Part shown: piece by piece, positions 27,364-35,838 of the stretch
How positions within the stretch are numbered: position 1 is the first letter of the stretch
Layout of the letters: each line of letters opens with the position of its first letter
Assembly (NCBI RefSeq): GCF_014637085.1
Contig: NZ_BMEU01000001.1
Span: 1 to 64,000, forward strand
Direction of reading: 5' to 3'
Source: Comamonas phosphati
Lineage (GTDB): Bacteria; Pseudomonadota; Gammaproteobacteria; Burkholderiales; Burkholderiaceae_C
DNA: 64,000 nt
Position numbers and translations under genes: made by a program
Notes under the pieces: model-generated
What the model saw: the letters and a program-made list of their open reading frames with translations, nothing else
Databases searched by the model: none
What the model was told of the DNA's origin: nothing

Positions 27364-29121
27364 TCAGTCCTGCCGGCAGACGGTGTTGCGGCCGGCGGCC
27401 TTGGCCGCATACAGAGCTTCGTCGCTACGCCGTCGCATGGCGCAGCCGTCGTCGTTGTCCGTGCCGTTCAGGGCGCTGACGCCAATGCTGATGGTGACGA
27501 TGGCGCCATGCTGCATGGGCTTTTCGGCCACCATGAAGCATAGTTGCCGGGCCAGTTCCATGGCGGCGTCGGGCGAGGTGTCGGGCAGCAGCGCCATGAA
27601 CTCCTCCCCACCCATGCGGGCCAGCACATCGGATTCGCGCAGGCGTGCGCTCAGCAGATGGGCCACATGGCACAGCACGGCATCGCCCATGTCGTGGCCG
27701 TAGCGGTCGTTGATGGACTTGAAGAGGTCGATGTCCATGCTCAGCATGCTCAAGGGCCTTTTGCTGCGCCGGGCCATGGCCAGGGCGAAATGCAGCTGCG
27801 ATTCGAAGCCGCGCCGGTTGAGCAGGCCGGTGAGCGGGTCGCGCTGGGCCAGCCGCTGCAGCTCGGCATTGGCCTGCTGCAGCTGCAGCGTGCGTTCGGC
27901 CACCTGGAGTTCCATGGCTTCGTTGGCCGCACGCAGCTTGGCGATGCTGCCGCGCAGCGTCAGCGACAGCGACAGGTGATGCACTTCGCGGCTGCTTTGC
28001 AGCACGGGGATTTCGGCCGGCTCGCCGTTTCTGTCCTGCGCATAGGCCGCGCGGGCCAGATGCTTCAGGTCCTGGCTCAGGCGCCGCGCCACCAGCCAGG
28101 CGATGCCGCCAGCCATGATGGCGGCGGCCAGGCCGGCGGCCATGGTCTTGTACATGGCCTGGCGCGCAGGCGCGTAGGCCGTGGCCAGCGGTTGGCGGGC
28201 CACAATGTGCCAGCCGAGGTCGGAAGCTGCATTGCGCGGCTGCAGGGCTACCGCGGCCGTCAGAAAGCGCTCCTGGCTGTCCTTCCAGTGGGTAATTTTC
28301 GCATGGATGTTCGGGGCCTGCGTATCGGCTTCGGCGGAGCGCAGCTTGAGCGGCAGCTCCTGCCCCAGGTGGGCAAAGGGTTGCATCTGCCCGTTGGGCC
28401 CGTAGATGAGCCGGCCGCCGCGGTCGAAGATGAACAGCGAGATTCTTCGCTCCCGGGCATTGTCGGGCAGCAGGCCCTCGATGGTTTCGCGCACCCAGCC
28501 CCAGCTGCTGTAGATGGCAAGCACGCCTATGGTGTGGCCCTGCGGGCCGATAGGGGCGGCGAAATCGATGAAGCGGTGCGGCTCGCCGTTGGCAGTGGTC
28601 GCAAGCAGCTTCGCCAGGCGCGGAGCGGTATGCACGTCACTGACATGCAGGTCCCGGAGCCCGTGCTGGAACCATGAGCGGTCCTGGGCATGTTCGCCCA
28701 CGAGCTGGCCTTTGGTGGCACTGCGCACCACGCCGTGGATGTCGCTGACGCCGATCCAGGCGCTGAAGGGCAGGGCCGACTGCAGCCGGGTCAGCAGGGC
28801 GCTGACGCCGGGGGCGGACAGGCCTTGCACCCACAGCTCCTGGGAGCTGGCAAACACCTGCACGGACCGGGTGCGGTCGAACAGGCCGTCCGCCAGCAGG
28901 CGCGAGGCGTTGGAGGCCACGGTGTGCAGCGAGGCCGCGGCATCGCGCTGCATGCGCCAGCGCAGCAGCTCTGCAAAGCCCACCGACATGCAGACGGCCA
29001 GCACCACCACCAGGGAGCCGAAAACCAGGGACAGCTGGGCGCGCAGGCCCAGGCGCTGCCAGCGCGACGCTGGCAGCGAGGCAGATGGATCTGCCTGCGG
29101 GGTATGGAGTCGGGAGTTCAT
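27364..29121 (-). CDS. Membrane diguanylate cyclase with Cache-type sensor
   Basis: 585 residues. A first membrane helix (about 30-50) and a second (about 325-345) bracket a periplasmic double-Cache-like sensor (SAWIGVSDIHGVVRSATKG, RSWFQHGLRDLHVSD). A coiled stretch (AANEAMELQVAERTLQLQQANAELQRL) links to the GGDEF domain: RDPLTGLLNRRGFE, SMDIDLFKSINDRYGHDMGD, and active site GGEEF. The inhibitory RxxD site is present (RESD before VLARMGGEEF), unlike the cyclase at 13.6 kb. It makes cyclic di-GMP. No EAL domain. Confidence 0.93.
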   Translation of the reverse strand: MNSRLHTPQADPSASLPASRWQRLGLRAQLSLVFGSLVVVLAVCMSVGFAELLRWRMQRDAAASLHTVASNASRLLADGLFDRTRSVQVFASSQELWVQGLSAPGVSALLTRLQSALPFSAWIGVSDIHGVVRSATKGQLVGEHAQDRSWFQHGLRDLHVSDVHTAPRLAKLLATTANGEPHRFIDFAAPIGPQGHTIGVLAIYSSWGWVRETIEGLLPDNARERRISLFIFDRGGRLIYGPNGQMQPFAHLGQELPLKLRSAEADTQAPNIHAKITHWKDSQERFLTAAVALQPRNAASDLGWHIVARQPLATAYAPARQAMYKTMAAGLAAAIMAGGIAWLVARRLSQDLKHLARAAYAQDRNGEPAEIPVLQSSREVHHLSLSLTLRGSIAKLRAANEAMELQVAERTLQLQQANAELQRLAQRDPLTGLLNRRGFESQLHFALAMARRSKRPLSMLSMDIDLFKSINDRYGHDMGDAVLCHVAHLLSARLRESDVLARMGGEEFMALLPDTSPDAAMELARQLCFMVAEKPMQHGAIVTISIGVSALNGTDNDDGCAMRRRSDEALYAAKAAGRNTVCRQD

Positions 29122-29191
29122 GGGAACCTCGCTCTTGTCATCGATGAATGCGGGGTAATTGCTATCATGAAGATAGCATGCGTGGCCGTGG

Positions 29192-30157
29192 CTATGGACT
29201 TTCCGCAGCTTGCTGGCGGGTCATGCGCAGTGCCAGGCGCGTGGCTGCCAGATCCCAGCCGCCCCAGCCGCAGGACTTGAACAGCACCGGTGCCTGGGGG
29301 CGCGGCCAATTCTTGGCGAGCGCGTCCGCGAGGGTGGGCAAGGCTGCCACGTCAATGCCGGCCTGCAACAGGTCGCCGGCTTCATGCACGGCGTCCCGGG
29401 TGTCCACCACGATACAGCCCCGATCTTGCAGGTCGCGGCACAGCTCGGGAGCCAGCTCCACCATCTTTGGGGTGAAGGCGCCGACCGCGCAGACGAAGGC
29501 GTCGTCGCGCGGCGCCTCGTGCAGCGCCACGGCCTGGGCCGGGGTGCAGGTCACGATGAGCGGGCAGCGGGCTGCGGCCGCAGCCAGGTCGGTGGCGCTA
29601 TGGACCTCTATGTCCAGCTGCCGGGCCTGCTCCATCAACCGCTGCGCGCTGCCCGCGCTGCGCGAGGCAATCCAGACTTCGCGGGTTCCCAGCCCGCTGG
29701 CAAAGGCCTGCAGGTGGGCGCTGCCCTGCACGCCGGCACCCACGATGAGCAGCGGCCCCTGGGGATTCGGCGCCAGGCGTCTGGCCGCCAGCAGCGAGAC
29801 GGCGGCCGTGCGCCGGGCCGTGACCGTGGGGCCGTCCAGAATGAGCTGGCGCTGACCCGTGGCGACATCGAACACCACGATGTCGCCCTGGATCGTGGGG
29901 CGCGTGGTCTGCGCATTGCCCGGGGTGAAGCTGATGAGCTTGGTCATGGCCAGCTGTCCGTCGGTGGCCGGCATGCAGAACAGCGATCCGCCCCGGGCCA
30001 GCGGCATGACGATGCGCGCGGGTACGTTGATGGCGTGGGCGTCAGGCTGCGATAGCAGCAAGGCAGCGATTTCATCGGCCAGTGCATTCCAGGGCAGGAC
30101 GGCGGCCGTGGCCTGGGCGTCGAGTGCGCCAGGCATGGTGCTTGGAACATGCGTCAT
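29192..30157 (-). CDS. Ornithine cyclodeaminase/mu-crystallin family protein (probable delta1-pyrroline-2-carboxylate reductase)
   Basis: 321 residues from ATG 30157; the longer frame upstream is not protein-like. The Rossmann motif GAGVQGSAHLQAF is near residue 133, preceded by DGPTVTARRTAAVS, the substrate-binding segment of this family. Members include ornithine cyclodeaminase, LhpI-type delta1-pyrroline-2-carboxylate reductases, alanine dehydrogenases and ketimine reductases. The FTPGNAQTTRPTIQGDIVVFD block fits the pyrroline/piperideine-carboxylate reductase group best. No proline or lysine pathway genes are adjacent. Confidence 0.8.
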   Translation of the reverse strand: MTHVPSTMPGALDAQATAAVLPWNALADEIAALLLSQPDAHAINVPARIVMPLARGGSLFCMPATDGQLAMTKLISFTPGNAQTTRPTIQGDIVVFDVATGQRQLILDGPTVTARRTAAVSLLAARRLAPNPQGPLLIVGAGVQGSAHLQAFASGLGTREVWIASRSAGSAQRLMEQARQLDIEVHSATDLAAAAARCPLIVTCTPAQAVALHEAPRDDAFVCAVGAFTPKMVELAPELCRDLQDRGCIVVDTRDAVHEAGDLLQAGIDVAALPTLADALAKNWPRPQAPVLFKSCGWGGWDLAATRLALRMTRQQAAESP

Positions 30158-30320
30158 GGCGCCGACTTTACACAGTAAGCCGAGGCGGACCAATCCGTGT
30201 TGGGCCGAGGGCTTCAACTGACGCCGCCGGCCGACATGGCGTGGCGACAACAGCGCTGTTGGGCGGGCCGGTCCGCCGAGCGACAATAGCGCCTGTCGTA
30301 TCCATCAGATTTTGTGACCC

Positions 30321-30668
30321 ATGTTTGGTTCTTCTTCCCGCACCGGGCAGCGCAGCGAGCCCACCTGGACCCAGGCGCCCGCCAGCACCTCGTCCCCCGA
30401 GCCGGCATGGCATGACAGCGAGAGCACCCGTGCCATCCGGGAGCCCAGCCAGGTCCAGGGCGAGGCGCAGCGCTCGGCGCAGGGCCCCGGCTGGCGCACG
30501 CTGGCCCTGGCGGTGCTGGGGCTGCTGGTGATCGCCTATCTGCTCATACGCATGTTCGACGTGGTGCAGGAGCAGGTGGCGCGCAATCGGCCGGGTGCGA
30601 GCCCTGTCGGCATCAGCCTGATGCCGGCCCATGGCGCGGGCCAGTCCGTCAGCGCGACGGTGAAGTAA
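30321..30668 (+). CDS. Hypothetical single-pass membrane protein
   Basis: 115 residues: a hydrophilic, Ser/Pro/Gln-rich N-terminal half, one transmembrane helix (LALAVLGLLVIAYLLIRM, about 61-78) and a short tail. I do not recognise a domain. It reads in the same direction as the YpfJ protease gene 110 bp downstream. Confidence 0.55.
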   Translation: MFGSSSRTGQRSEPTWTQAPASTSSPEPAWHDSESTRAIREPSQVQGEAQRSAQGPGWRTLALAVLGLLVIAYLLIRMFDVVQEQVARNRPGASPVGISLMPAHGAGQSVSATVK

Positions 30669-30777
30669 GGCGTTATCACTGGGCGAACGAGCGCGGCGCG
30701 GACCGTGCTCGGCAATGGATCAACACCGGGCTTGGCAAGGCTGTCGAGCCAGGCAGGAAAGCAAAGGAGTGCTCGCC

Positions 30778-31656
30778 ATGAAATGGGAAGGAAACCGGGA
30801 GTCGGACAATGTGGAAGACCGCCGGGGCGATGGTGGCGGCGGTGGCGGTGGTTTTCCCATCGGGGGCCGCGGCATAGGCATTGGCACGGTGGTGCTGGCG
30901 CTGATCGGCTGGGGCGTGTTCGGCATCAATCCGCTGACCACGATTGGCGTGCTTTCGGGTGGCGGCGCCCCCCAGGTGCAGCAGCAGACCCCCGCCCACC
31001 GGCCGCCCGGCGACGACCAGGGGGCCAGGTTCGTCTCCACCGTGCTGGCCTCGACCGAGGATGTGTGGGGCCAGATCTTCAGCCAGGGAGGCTCGCAGTA
31101 CCGGCCCCCGAAGCTGGTGCTCTATACCGGCGTGACGCCCACGGCTTGCGGCAGAGGCCAGGCGGCCATGGGGCCGTTCTATTGCCCGGGCGACCAGAAG
31201 GTCTATCTGGACATGGATTTCTTCAACACCATGAACCGCCAGCTGGGGGCGCCGGGCGTGTTCGCACGTGCCTATGTGGTGGCCCATGAGGTCGGCCACC
31301 ATGTGCAGAATCTGCTGGGCATCTCGGGCAAGGTGGACGGCATGCGCGGCCGTATCAGCGAGCGCGAACAGAATGCCTTGTCGGTGCGGCTGGAGCTGCA
31401 GGCCGACTGCCTTGCCGGCATCTGGGCGAACAAATCGCAGCAGGCCAAGAGCTGGCTGGACCAGGGCGACATCGAATCCGCGGTCAATGCGGCCCAGCAG
31501 ATTGGCGACGACAAGCTGCAGCGCGAATCCACGGGCGTGGTGCGTCCGGACAGCTTCACGCACGGCAGCAGCGCCCAGCGCGTGCGCTGGTTCACGCAGG
31601 GCTACAAGACCGGCAGCGTGAAGGCCTGCGATACCTTCTCCGCGCCGTCGCTGTAA
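30778..31656 (+). CDS. ypfJ: YpfJ-type neutral zinc metallopeptidase
   Basis: 292 residues from ATG 30778, with AAAGGAG upstream. A Gly-rich N-terminal segment and one membrane helix (about residues 35-55) precede the zinc domain, whose HExxH is HEVGHHVQNLLG near residue 165; ARAYVVAHEVG and RLELQADCLAGIWAN supply further conserved residues. The domain faces the periplasm if the helix is an anchor. The physiological substrate is unknown. Confidence 0.92.
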   Translation: MKWEGNRESDNVEDRRGDGGGGGGGFPIGGRGIGIGTVVLALIGWGVFGINPLTTIGVLSGGGAPQVQQQTPAHRPPGDDQGARFVSTVLASTEDVWGQIFSQGGSQYRPPKLVLYTGVTPTACGRGQAAMGPFYCPGDQKVYLDMDFFNTMNRQLGAPGVFARAYVVAHEVGHHVQNLLGISGKVDGMRGRISEREQNALSVRLELQADCLAGIWANKSQQAKSWLDQGDIESAVNAAQQIGDDKLQRESTGVVRPDSFTHGSSAQRVRWFTQGYKTGSVKACDTFSAPSL

Positions 31657-31856
31657 GGTTTTTGGCAGATGATGTGCGGGCGTGTGCGGTTGTCACACGC
31701 CTGTATTGTTTGAGGGGCAGCGTTGCGGCAGCGGCGAAAGCCCGGCGGCGTCCCCTATGAAGTTCCCTCTTGCTTCCGCTCTGTAGCCCTTGATTTCAAG
31801 CAGCCATTGCGCCGGTTTGGCGCAAAAACGCACACGGTGCGACAATTACGCCCTCA

Positions 31857-33284
31857 ATGACAAGCTCTTTTTCCAATCTTCACCTGGCTGAGCCCTTGGC
31901 ACGCGCTGTAGCCGACATGGGCTATGAGTCCATGACTCCCATCCAGGCGCAAGCCATTCCGGTCGTGTTGACGGGCAAGGACGTCATGGGCGCGGCCCAG
32001 ACGGGCACGGGCAAGACCGCGGCGTTTTCCCTGCCTTTGCTGCAGCGCCTGCTGCGCCATGAAAACGCTTCGGCCTCGCCGGCGCGCCATCCCGTGCGCG
32101 CCCTGGTGCTGCTGCCAACGCGCGAGCTGGCCGACCAGGTGGCCCAGCAGATCGCGCTGTACGCCAAGCACACCAGGCTGCGCAGCACGGTGGTGTTCGG
32201 TGGCATGGACATGAAGCCCCAGACCGCCGAGCTGAAGAGAGGCGTGGAAGTGCTGGTGGCCACGCCGGGCCGTCTGCTCGACCATATCGAGGCCAAGAAC
32301 GCGGTGCTCAACCAGGTCGAGTATGTGGTGCTGGACGAGGCCGACCGCATGCTGGACATCGGCTTCCTGCCCGACCTGCAGCGCATTCTCTCGTACCTGC
32401 CCAAGCAGCGCACCACCTTGCTGTTCAGCGCCACCTTCTCGCCCGAGATCAAGCGCCTGGCCAACAGCTATCTGCAGGACCCCGTCACGATCGAGGTGGC
32501 GCGCCCCAACGAGACAGCGTCCACGGTGGAGCAGCGCTTCTACAGCGTGAGCGACGACGACAAGCGCTATGCCATCCGCTCCATCCTCAAGCAGCGCGAC
32601 ATCCGCCAGGCCTTCATCTTCTCCAACAGCAAGCTGGGCTGCTCGCGGCTGACGCGGGCGCTGGAGCGCGACGGCCTGCGCGCGGCTGCCCTGCATGGCG
32701 ACAAGAGCCAGGACGAGCGCCTGAAGGCGCTGGAATCCTTCAAGGCCGGCGAAGTCGACCTGCTGGTGTGCACCGACGTGGCGGCGCGCGGCCTGGACAT
32801 CAAGGACGTGCCCGCGGTGTTCAACCACGACGTGCCCTTCAACGCCGAAGACTATGTGCACCGCATCGGCCGCACCGGCCGCGCCGGGGCTTCGGGCCTG
32901 GCCGTGACGCTGGTCACCAGCCATGACAGCCGTAACGTGGCCGACATCGAAAAGCTCATCAAGAAGAAGATCGAGGTGGAGCGCTGCCCGATGGACGATT
33001 TCAGGCCGCAGCGCGCCAGCCACCCCGGCGGCGGCCATGGCGAGCATCATCGCCGCGAGCGCGACAGCTACAGCGCCGCGGCTTACGGCCACCGTCCTTC
33101 GCGCATGGCGCAGCGGTCGAACAATGCCGATCCGTTCTTCGACAGGCCGTACGAGCCTTCGTCGGCCGAGGAGCCCGCCGCCTGGGAAAGCCTGCGCGGG
33201 GCTGCCGTGCGGGGCGTGAGCGCCAATATCCGCCCCAAGCGCAAGATCGCGGCCTTGTTCAAGGCACCTGTGGCCTCTTCCTGA
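31857..33284 (+). CDS. rhlE: DEAD-box RNA helicase RhlE
   Basis: 475 residues. All helicase motifs are visible: Q motif TPIQAQAIP, motif I AQTGTGKTAAF, PTRELADQV, TPGRLLDH, DEAD in LDEADRMLDIGF, SAT in FSATFSPEI, and HRIGRTGRAG. The C-terminal 100 residues are a low-complexity basic/His/Gly tail (HPGGGHGEHHRRERDSY), as in RhlE-type helicases. It remodels RNA in ribosome assembly and mRNA decay. No Shine-Dalgarno sequence is evident before the ATG. Confidence 0.93.
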   Translation: MTSSFSNLHLAEPLARAVADMGYESMTPIQAQAIPVVLTGKDVMGAAQTGTGKTAAFSLPLLQRLLRHENASASPARHPVRALVLLPTRELADQVAQQIALYAKHTRLRSTVVFGGMDMKPQTAELKRGVEVLVATPGRLLDHIEAKNAVLNQVEYVVLDEADRMLDIGFLPDLQRILSYLPKQRTTLLFSATFSPEIKRLANSYLQDPVTIEVARPNETASTVEQRFYSVSDDDKRYAIRSILKQRDIRQAFIFSNSKLGCSRLTRALERDGLRAAALHGDKSQDERLKALESFKAGEVDLLVCTDVAARGLDIKDVPAVFNHDVPFNAEDYVHRIGRTGRAGASGLAVTLVTSHDSRNVADIEKLIKKKIEVERCPMDDFRPQRASHPGGGHGEHHRRERDSYSAAAYGHRPSRMAQRSNNADPFFDRPYEPSSAEEPAAWESLRGAAVRGVSANIRPKRKIAALFKAPVASS

Positions 33285-33301
33285 AGCCCTGGAACGAAAT
33301 G

Positions 33302-33330
33302 AAAAACGCCTGCTCGATGCAGGCGTTTTT
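33302..33330 (+). terminator. Rho-independent terminator of rhlE
   Basis: AAAAACGCCTGC (33302-33313) pairs with GCAGGCGTTTTT (33319-33330) around a TCGAT loop, 18 bp after the stop codon. Confidence 0.9.
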
Positions 33331-33412
33331 CATCGCCGGGCCGCCCCAAGATGAAAAGCGCCCCTCTCGGAGGGGCCGCGGCCACACGCCCGTGGGGAGC
33401 GTGGGGTGCTAT
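33331..33412 (-). repeat. Intergenic repeat family B, copy 2
   Basis: Read on the minus strand it runs ACCCCACGCTCCCCACGGGCG ... GGCCCCTCCGAGAGGGGC ... TTGGGGCGGCCCGGCGATG, the inverse of the copy between the BMP genes. It begins exactly where the rhlE terminator's T run ends. Confidence 0.75.
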
Positions 33413-33429
33413 TTCATTGGCTTGCTCGC

Positions 33430-34284
33430 TCAGGCTGATGTGCCCGGCTGCTGGATTTGAGGGCAATGGACCTGTATGAGTTCGCGTTCGGCCAGTGCAT
33501 CGCCGATGCGCATCATGCTCAGGCAGCCGCCCCAGACGCAGCCCGTATCCATGGCCATGAGATGCGGACGATTGATATGGCCCAGTGTGGACCAGTGGCC
33601 GAAGGCCATGGCGACCTGGGCAGTTGCGCGTCCGGGCACGTCGAACCAGGGCATCAAGCCCTCGGGGGCATGGTCGGCGGATTCGGCGCTCTCGAAGTCC
33701 ATGACACCTTCGCTGCTGCAAAAGCGCAGGCGGGTGAAGGCATTGACGATGCAGCGCAGCCTGTCGTCGCCGGCAAGAGCCGGATCCCATCGATCAGGCA
33801 GGTTGCCGTACATGACTTGCAGAAAGCGTGGGAAATCCGCACTTTGCAGCACGGCCTGCATTTCGGCGGAAAGGCCCAGGCTGTCCTCCAGGCTCCATTG
33901 CGGCAGCACCCCGGCATGGACCAGGAGCAGAGGCTCGCCCTTGGCGCTGGTATGCAGTCGCGCCAGTGGCTGCTGGCGCAGCCAATGCAGCAGATCGTCC
34001 TTGTCGGGAGCCTCCAGCACCTGTGCCAGGGTGTCGCGTTTGCTCTGGCGGCGCAGACCCTGGGCTGCGGCAAGCAGATGCAGGTCGTGATTGCCGAGCA
34101 AGGCCCGCATGGAATCGCCCGCCGCCATGCAGGTGCGCAGGACTTGCGCCGACTGGGGGCCGCGATTTACCAGGTCGCCGAGAACGTAAAGCGTGTCCCT
34201 GCTCGCGCAGAAATCCACGGTGTGCAATAGCTGCTCGAAGGCGTCATAGCAGCCTTGAATATCCCCAATACAGTAAATGGCCAT
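33430..34284 (-). CDS. apaH: Symmetrical bis(5'-nucleosyl)-tetraphosphatase
   Basis: 284 residues, the family's length. It hydrolyses Ap4A to two ADP. Metallophosphatase motifs are MAIYCIGDIQGCYD, LGDLVNRGP and LLGNHDLHLLA; the C-terminal GHWSTLG and DTGCVWGG blocks are specific to ApaH. It converges on rhlE. Confidence 0.95.
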   Translation of the reverse strand: MAIYCIGDIQGCYDAFEQLLHTVDFCASRDTLYVLGDLVNRGPQSAQVLRTCMAAGDSMRALLGNHDLHLLAAAQGLRRQSKRDTLAQVLEAPDKDDLLHWLRQQPLARLHTSAKGEPLLLVHAGVLPQWSLEDSLGLSAEMQAVLQSADFPRFLQVMYGNLPDRWDPALAGDDRLRCIVNAFTRLRFCSSEGVMDFESAESADHAPEGLMPWFDVPGRATAQVAMAFGHWSTLGHINRPHLMAMDTGCVWGGCLSMMRIGDALAERELIQVHCPQIQQPGTSA

Positions 34285-35319
34285 GCGCGTCTTTCTTGGA
34301 ACGTGTTCACGATCCCTGCGCGAGTGAGGAAATTATGAGCAGTTCTTATGGATGAAGCGCGAATTTTCCACGGTTTGTGGGCTATCCAGGGCCTGATGGC
34401 GTGAATCGGAGGGGCGGAGGGCCTCGCTTGCCGGGAGCTATGGCATCCGCCGGCGGCCGGGCCAGGGCTGAGGGCTTGGGGTTGAACCGAATTCATCCAT
34501 TCACGTGCAGGCCTGTCCGGGCATGGAAGCATTAACCGGGTTGCTGATTTTTTCTATGCATGAATACTGGACATGTTAAATAATTAATGGGGTAGCTGCC
34601 GGTTTCGGAGCGTGGGAGAAAGCTCCTCCGGCTGGCGGGAATACCAAAACTTGGTAGCGGAATCCATAAACACCAAATGGCAGAAAAATTTCATTTGGAC
34701 GATGGGTGCTGGATAAGGTGGGTGGGATGGTGTGTCAATGTGTGCGGCCTGAATGCCGCTTCGACGGTTTGTGACGCCTTGATTTTCTTTCCTGACAGAT
34801 ATGGCCGGTGCGCTGGCACACACGGGTTGTGCATGAATGGTTGGCCGGCCAGCAGCGGCTGGAGGCCGCTCCGGCCACGAGATCAATAGGCTATAGTGCG
34901 CGCTTGCTGCTCAGTTCCCCTCAGAAACCCATGAGTTGCATGCCGCGGCGCCGGATCATGCTGCGCTCCTTGAGCGCCCTGGTGCCAATAGGGCCGCGGT
35001 GGGCAGCCTGGATTGCGGAGCTCATTGCCGCTGGGGCTTTTCACCTGATATTCGGGCCGCCAAATAAAATCGGCTCCAGAAAGCGATGGCTGGATCGGCG
35101 CGGCCCCGAGGCCGTGCATTGATTGCGCCGACTGGTTTGGTGCTTGAAAGTCGGCGAGTTGACAAACTTCTGCATTTCAAGGGGGATGGCTATTTGAAGG
35201 ATGCGGGAAGTCGCTTATCTAATGCTTGTAAATGTGGTTACTGCGTATGTGCAGATAATGGCGTAAAGAATATATCTCTCTATAATCGGGTCTTCTTAAA
35301 TCAACACTGAAGCGCAACC
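34285..35319. other. 1 kb gene-poor region upstream of the H-NS gene
   Basis: 1035 bp, visibly richer in A+T at both ends (34300-34800 and 35190-35319) than the surroundings. Short open frames exist on both strands but none has a ribosome binding site together with recognisable protein features. It holds the H-NS promoter at its right end; a TATAGT at 34893-34898 could mark another promoter. No tRNA, 6S RNA or riboswitch is recognisable. Confidence 0.55.
35281..35286 (+). promoter_or_regulatory. Probable -10 element of the H-NS gene
   Basis: A perfect TATAAT 33 bp before the ATG in an A+T-rich stretch. No good -35 hexamer lies 17 bp upstream. Confidence 0.5.
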
Positions 35320-35607
35320 ATGAGCACATACAAGGAACTACTGAAGCAACGTGAAGATCTGGAACAGCAAATCACGGAGGCACGTTCGCGCGAATTGGCG
35401 GATGCTGTGGCCAAGGTGCGCGACCTGATCGCCGAATTCGGTCTGACGGCCGAGGATGTGTTTCCTCCCGCACGTTCGCGTTCCGCCAATGCGGGTGCCA
35501 AGGTGGCTCCGAAGTACCGTGACCCTGCTACCGGCCAGACCTGGACGGGCCGCGGCAAACCCCCGAAGTGGATTGCCGACCAGGATCGCGAAAAATTTGC
35601 CATCTGA
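35320..35607 (+). CDS. H-NS family nucleoid-associated protein
   Basis: 95 residues. The N-terminal helix (YKELLKQREDLEQQITEARSREL) is the oligomerisation domain, joined to the DNA-binding motif KYRDPATGQTWTGRGKPPKW, the betaproteobacterial form of the H-NS C-terminal domain. It binds A+T-rich DNA and silences foreign genes. It is monocistronic, with its own promoter and terminator. Confidence 0.95.
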   Translation: MSTYKELLKQREDLEQQITEARSRELADAVAKVRDLIAEFGLTAEDVFPPARSRSANAGAKVAPKYRDPATGQTWTGRGKPPKWIADQDREKFAI

Positions 35608-35634
35608 TTGCATATCCCGCGCATGTTGAAAGAG

Positions 35635-35655
35635 CCCGCCTTGGCGGGTTTTTTT
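35635..35655 (+). terminator. Rho-independent terminator of the H-NS gene
   Basis: CCCGCC (35635-35640) and GGCGGG (35643-35648) are followed by a run of seven T. Confidence 0.8.
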
Positions 35656-35732
35656 CATCGCCGGACCGTCCCAAGATGAAAAACAGCCTCTTGGGGGACG
35701 TGGCGACACGAAGTGAGCAAGCGTGGGGGCAT
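35656..35732 (-). repeat. Intergenic repeat family B, copy 3 (diverged)
   Basis: It shares CATCGCCGG...CCGTCCCAAGATGAAAA with copy 2 and ends in GCAAGCGTGGGGGCAT. As with copy 2, it begins where a terminator T run ends. Confidence 0.7.
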
Positions 35733-35838
35733 GTTCTGTTTGCACGAGCGCAAATACTGTGCAAACAGTCGATTTAGCTTATGTTTTGGCCGCATGGCCC
35801 TGGCTTTGGCCTTGGCCGGGGCGGCACAATAGGGCGCC

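Noticed and set aside
29161-29177. GCTATC-ATGAA-GATAGC inverted repeat after the reductase-like gene's neighbour
   Set aside because: Only a 6 bp stem without a T run; not enough to call a terminator or operator.
34880-35120. Possible 6S RNA or other structured RNA upstream of the H-NS gene
   Set aside because: The expected long central bulge flanked by paired arms could not be drawn with confidence; left as an open question under the gene-poor region.
34808-35122. A 104-codon plus-strand frame in the gap before the H-NS gene
   Set aside because: No ribosome binding site, no domain and a mixed composition. It is not supported as a gene.
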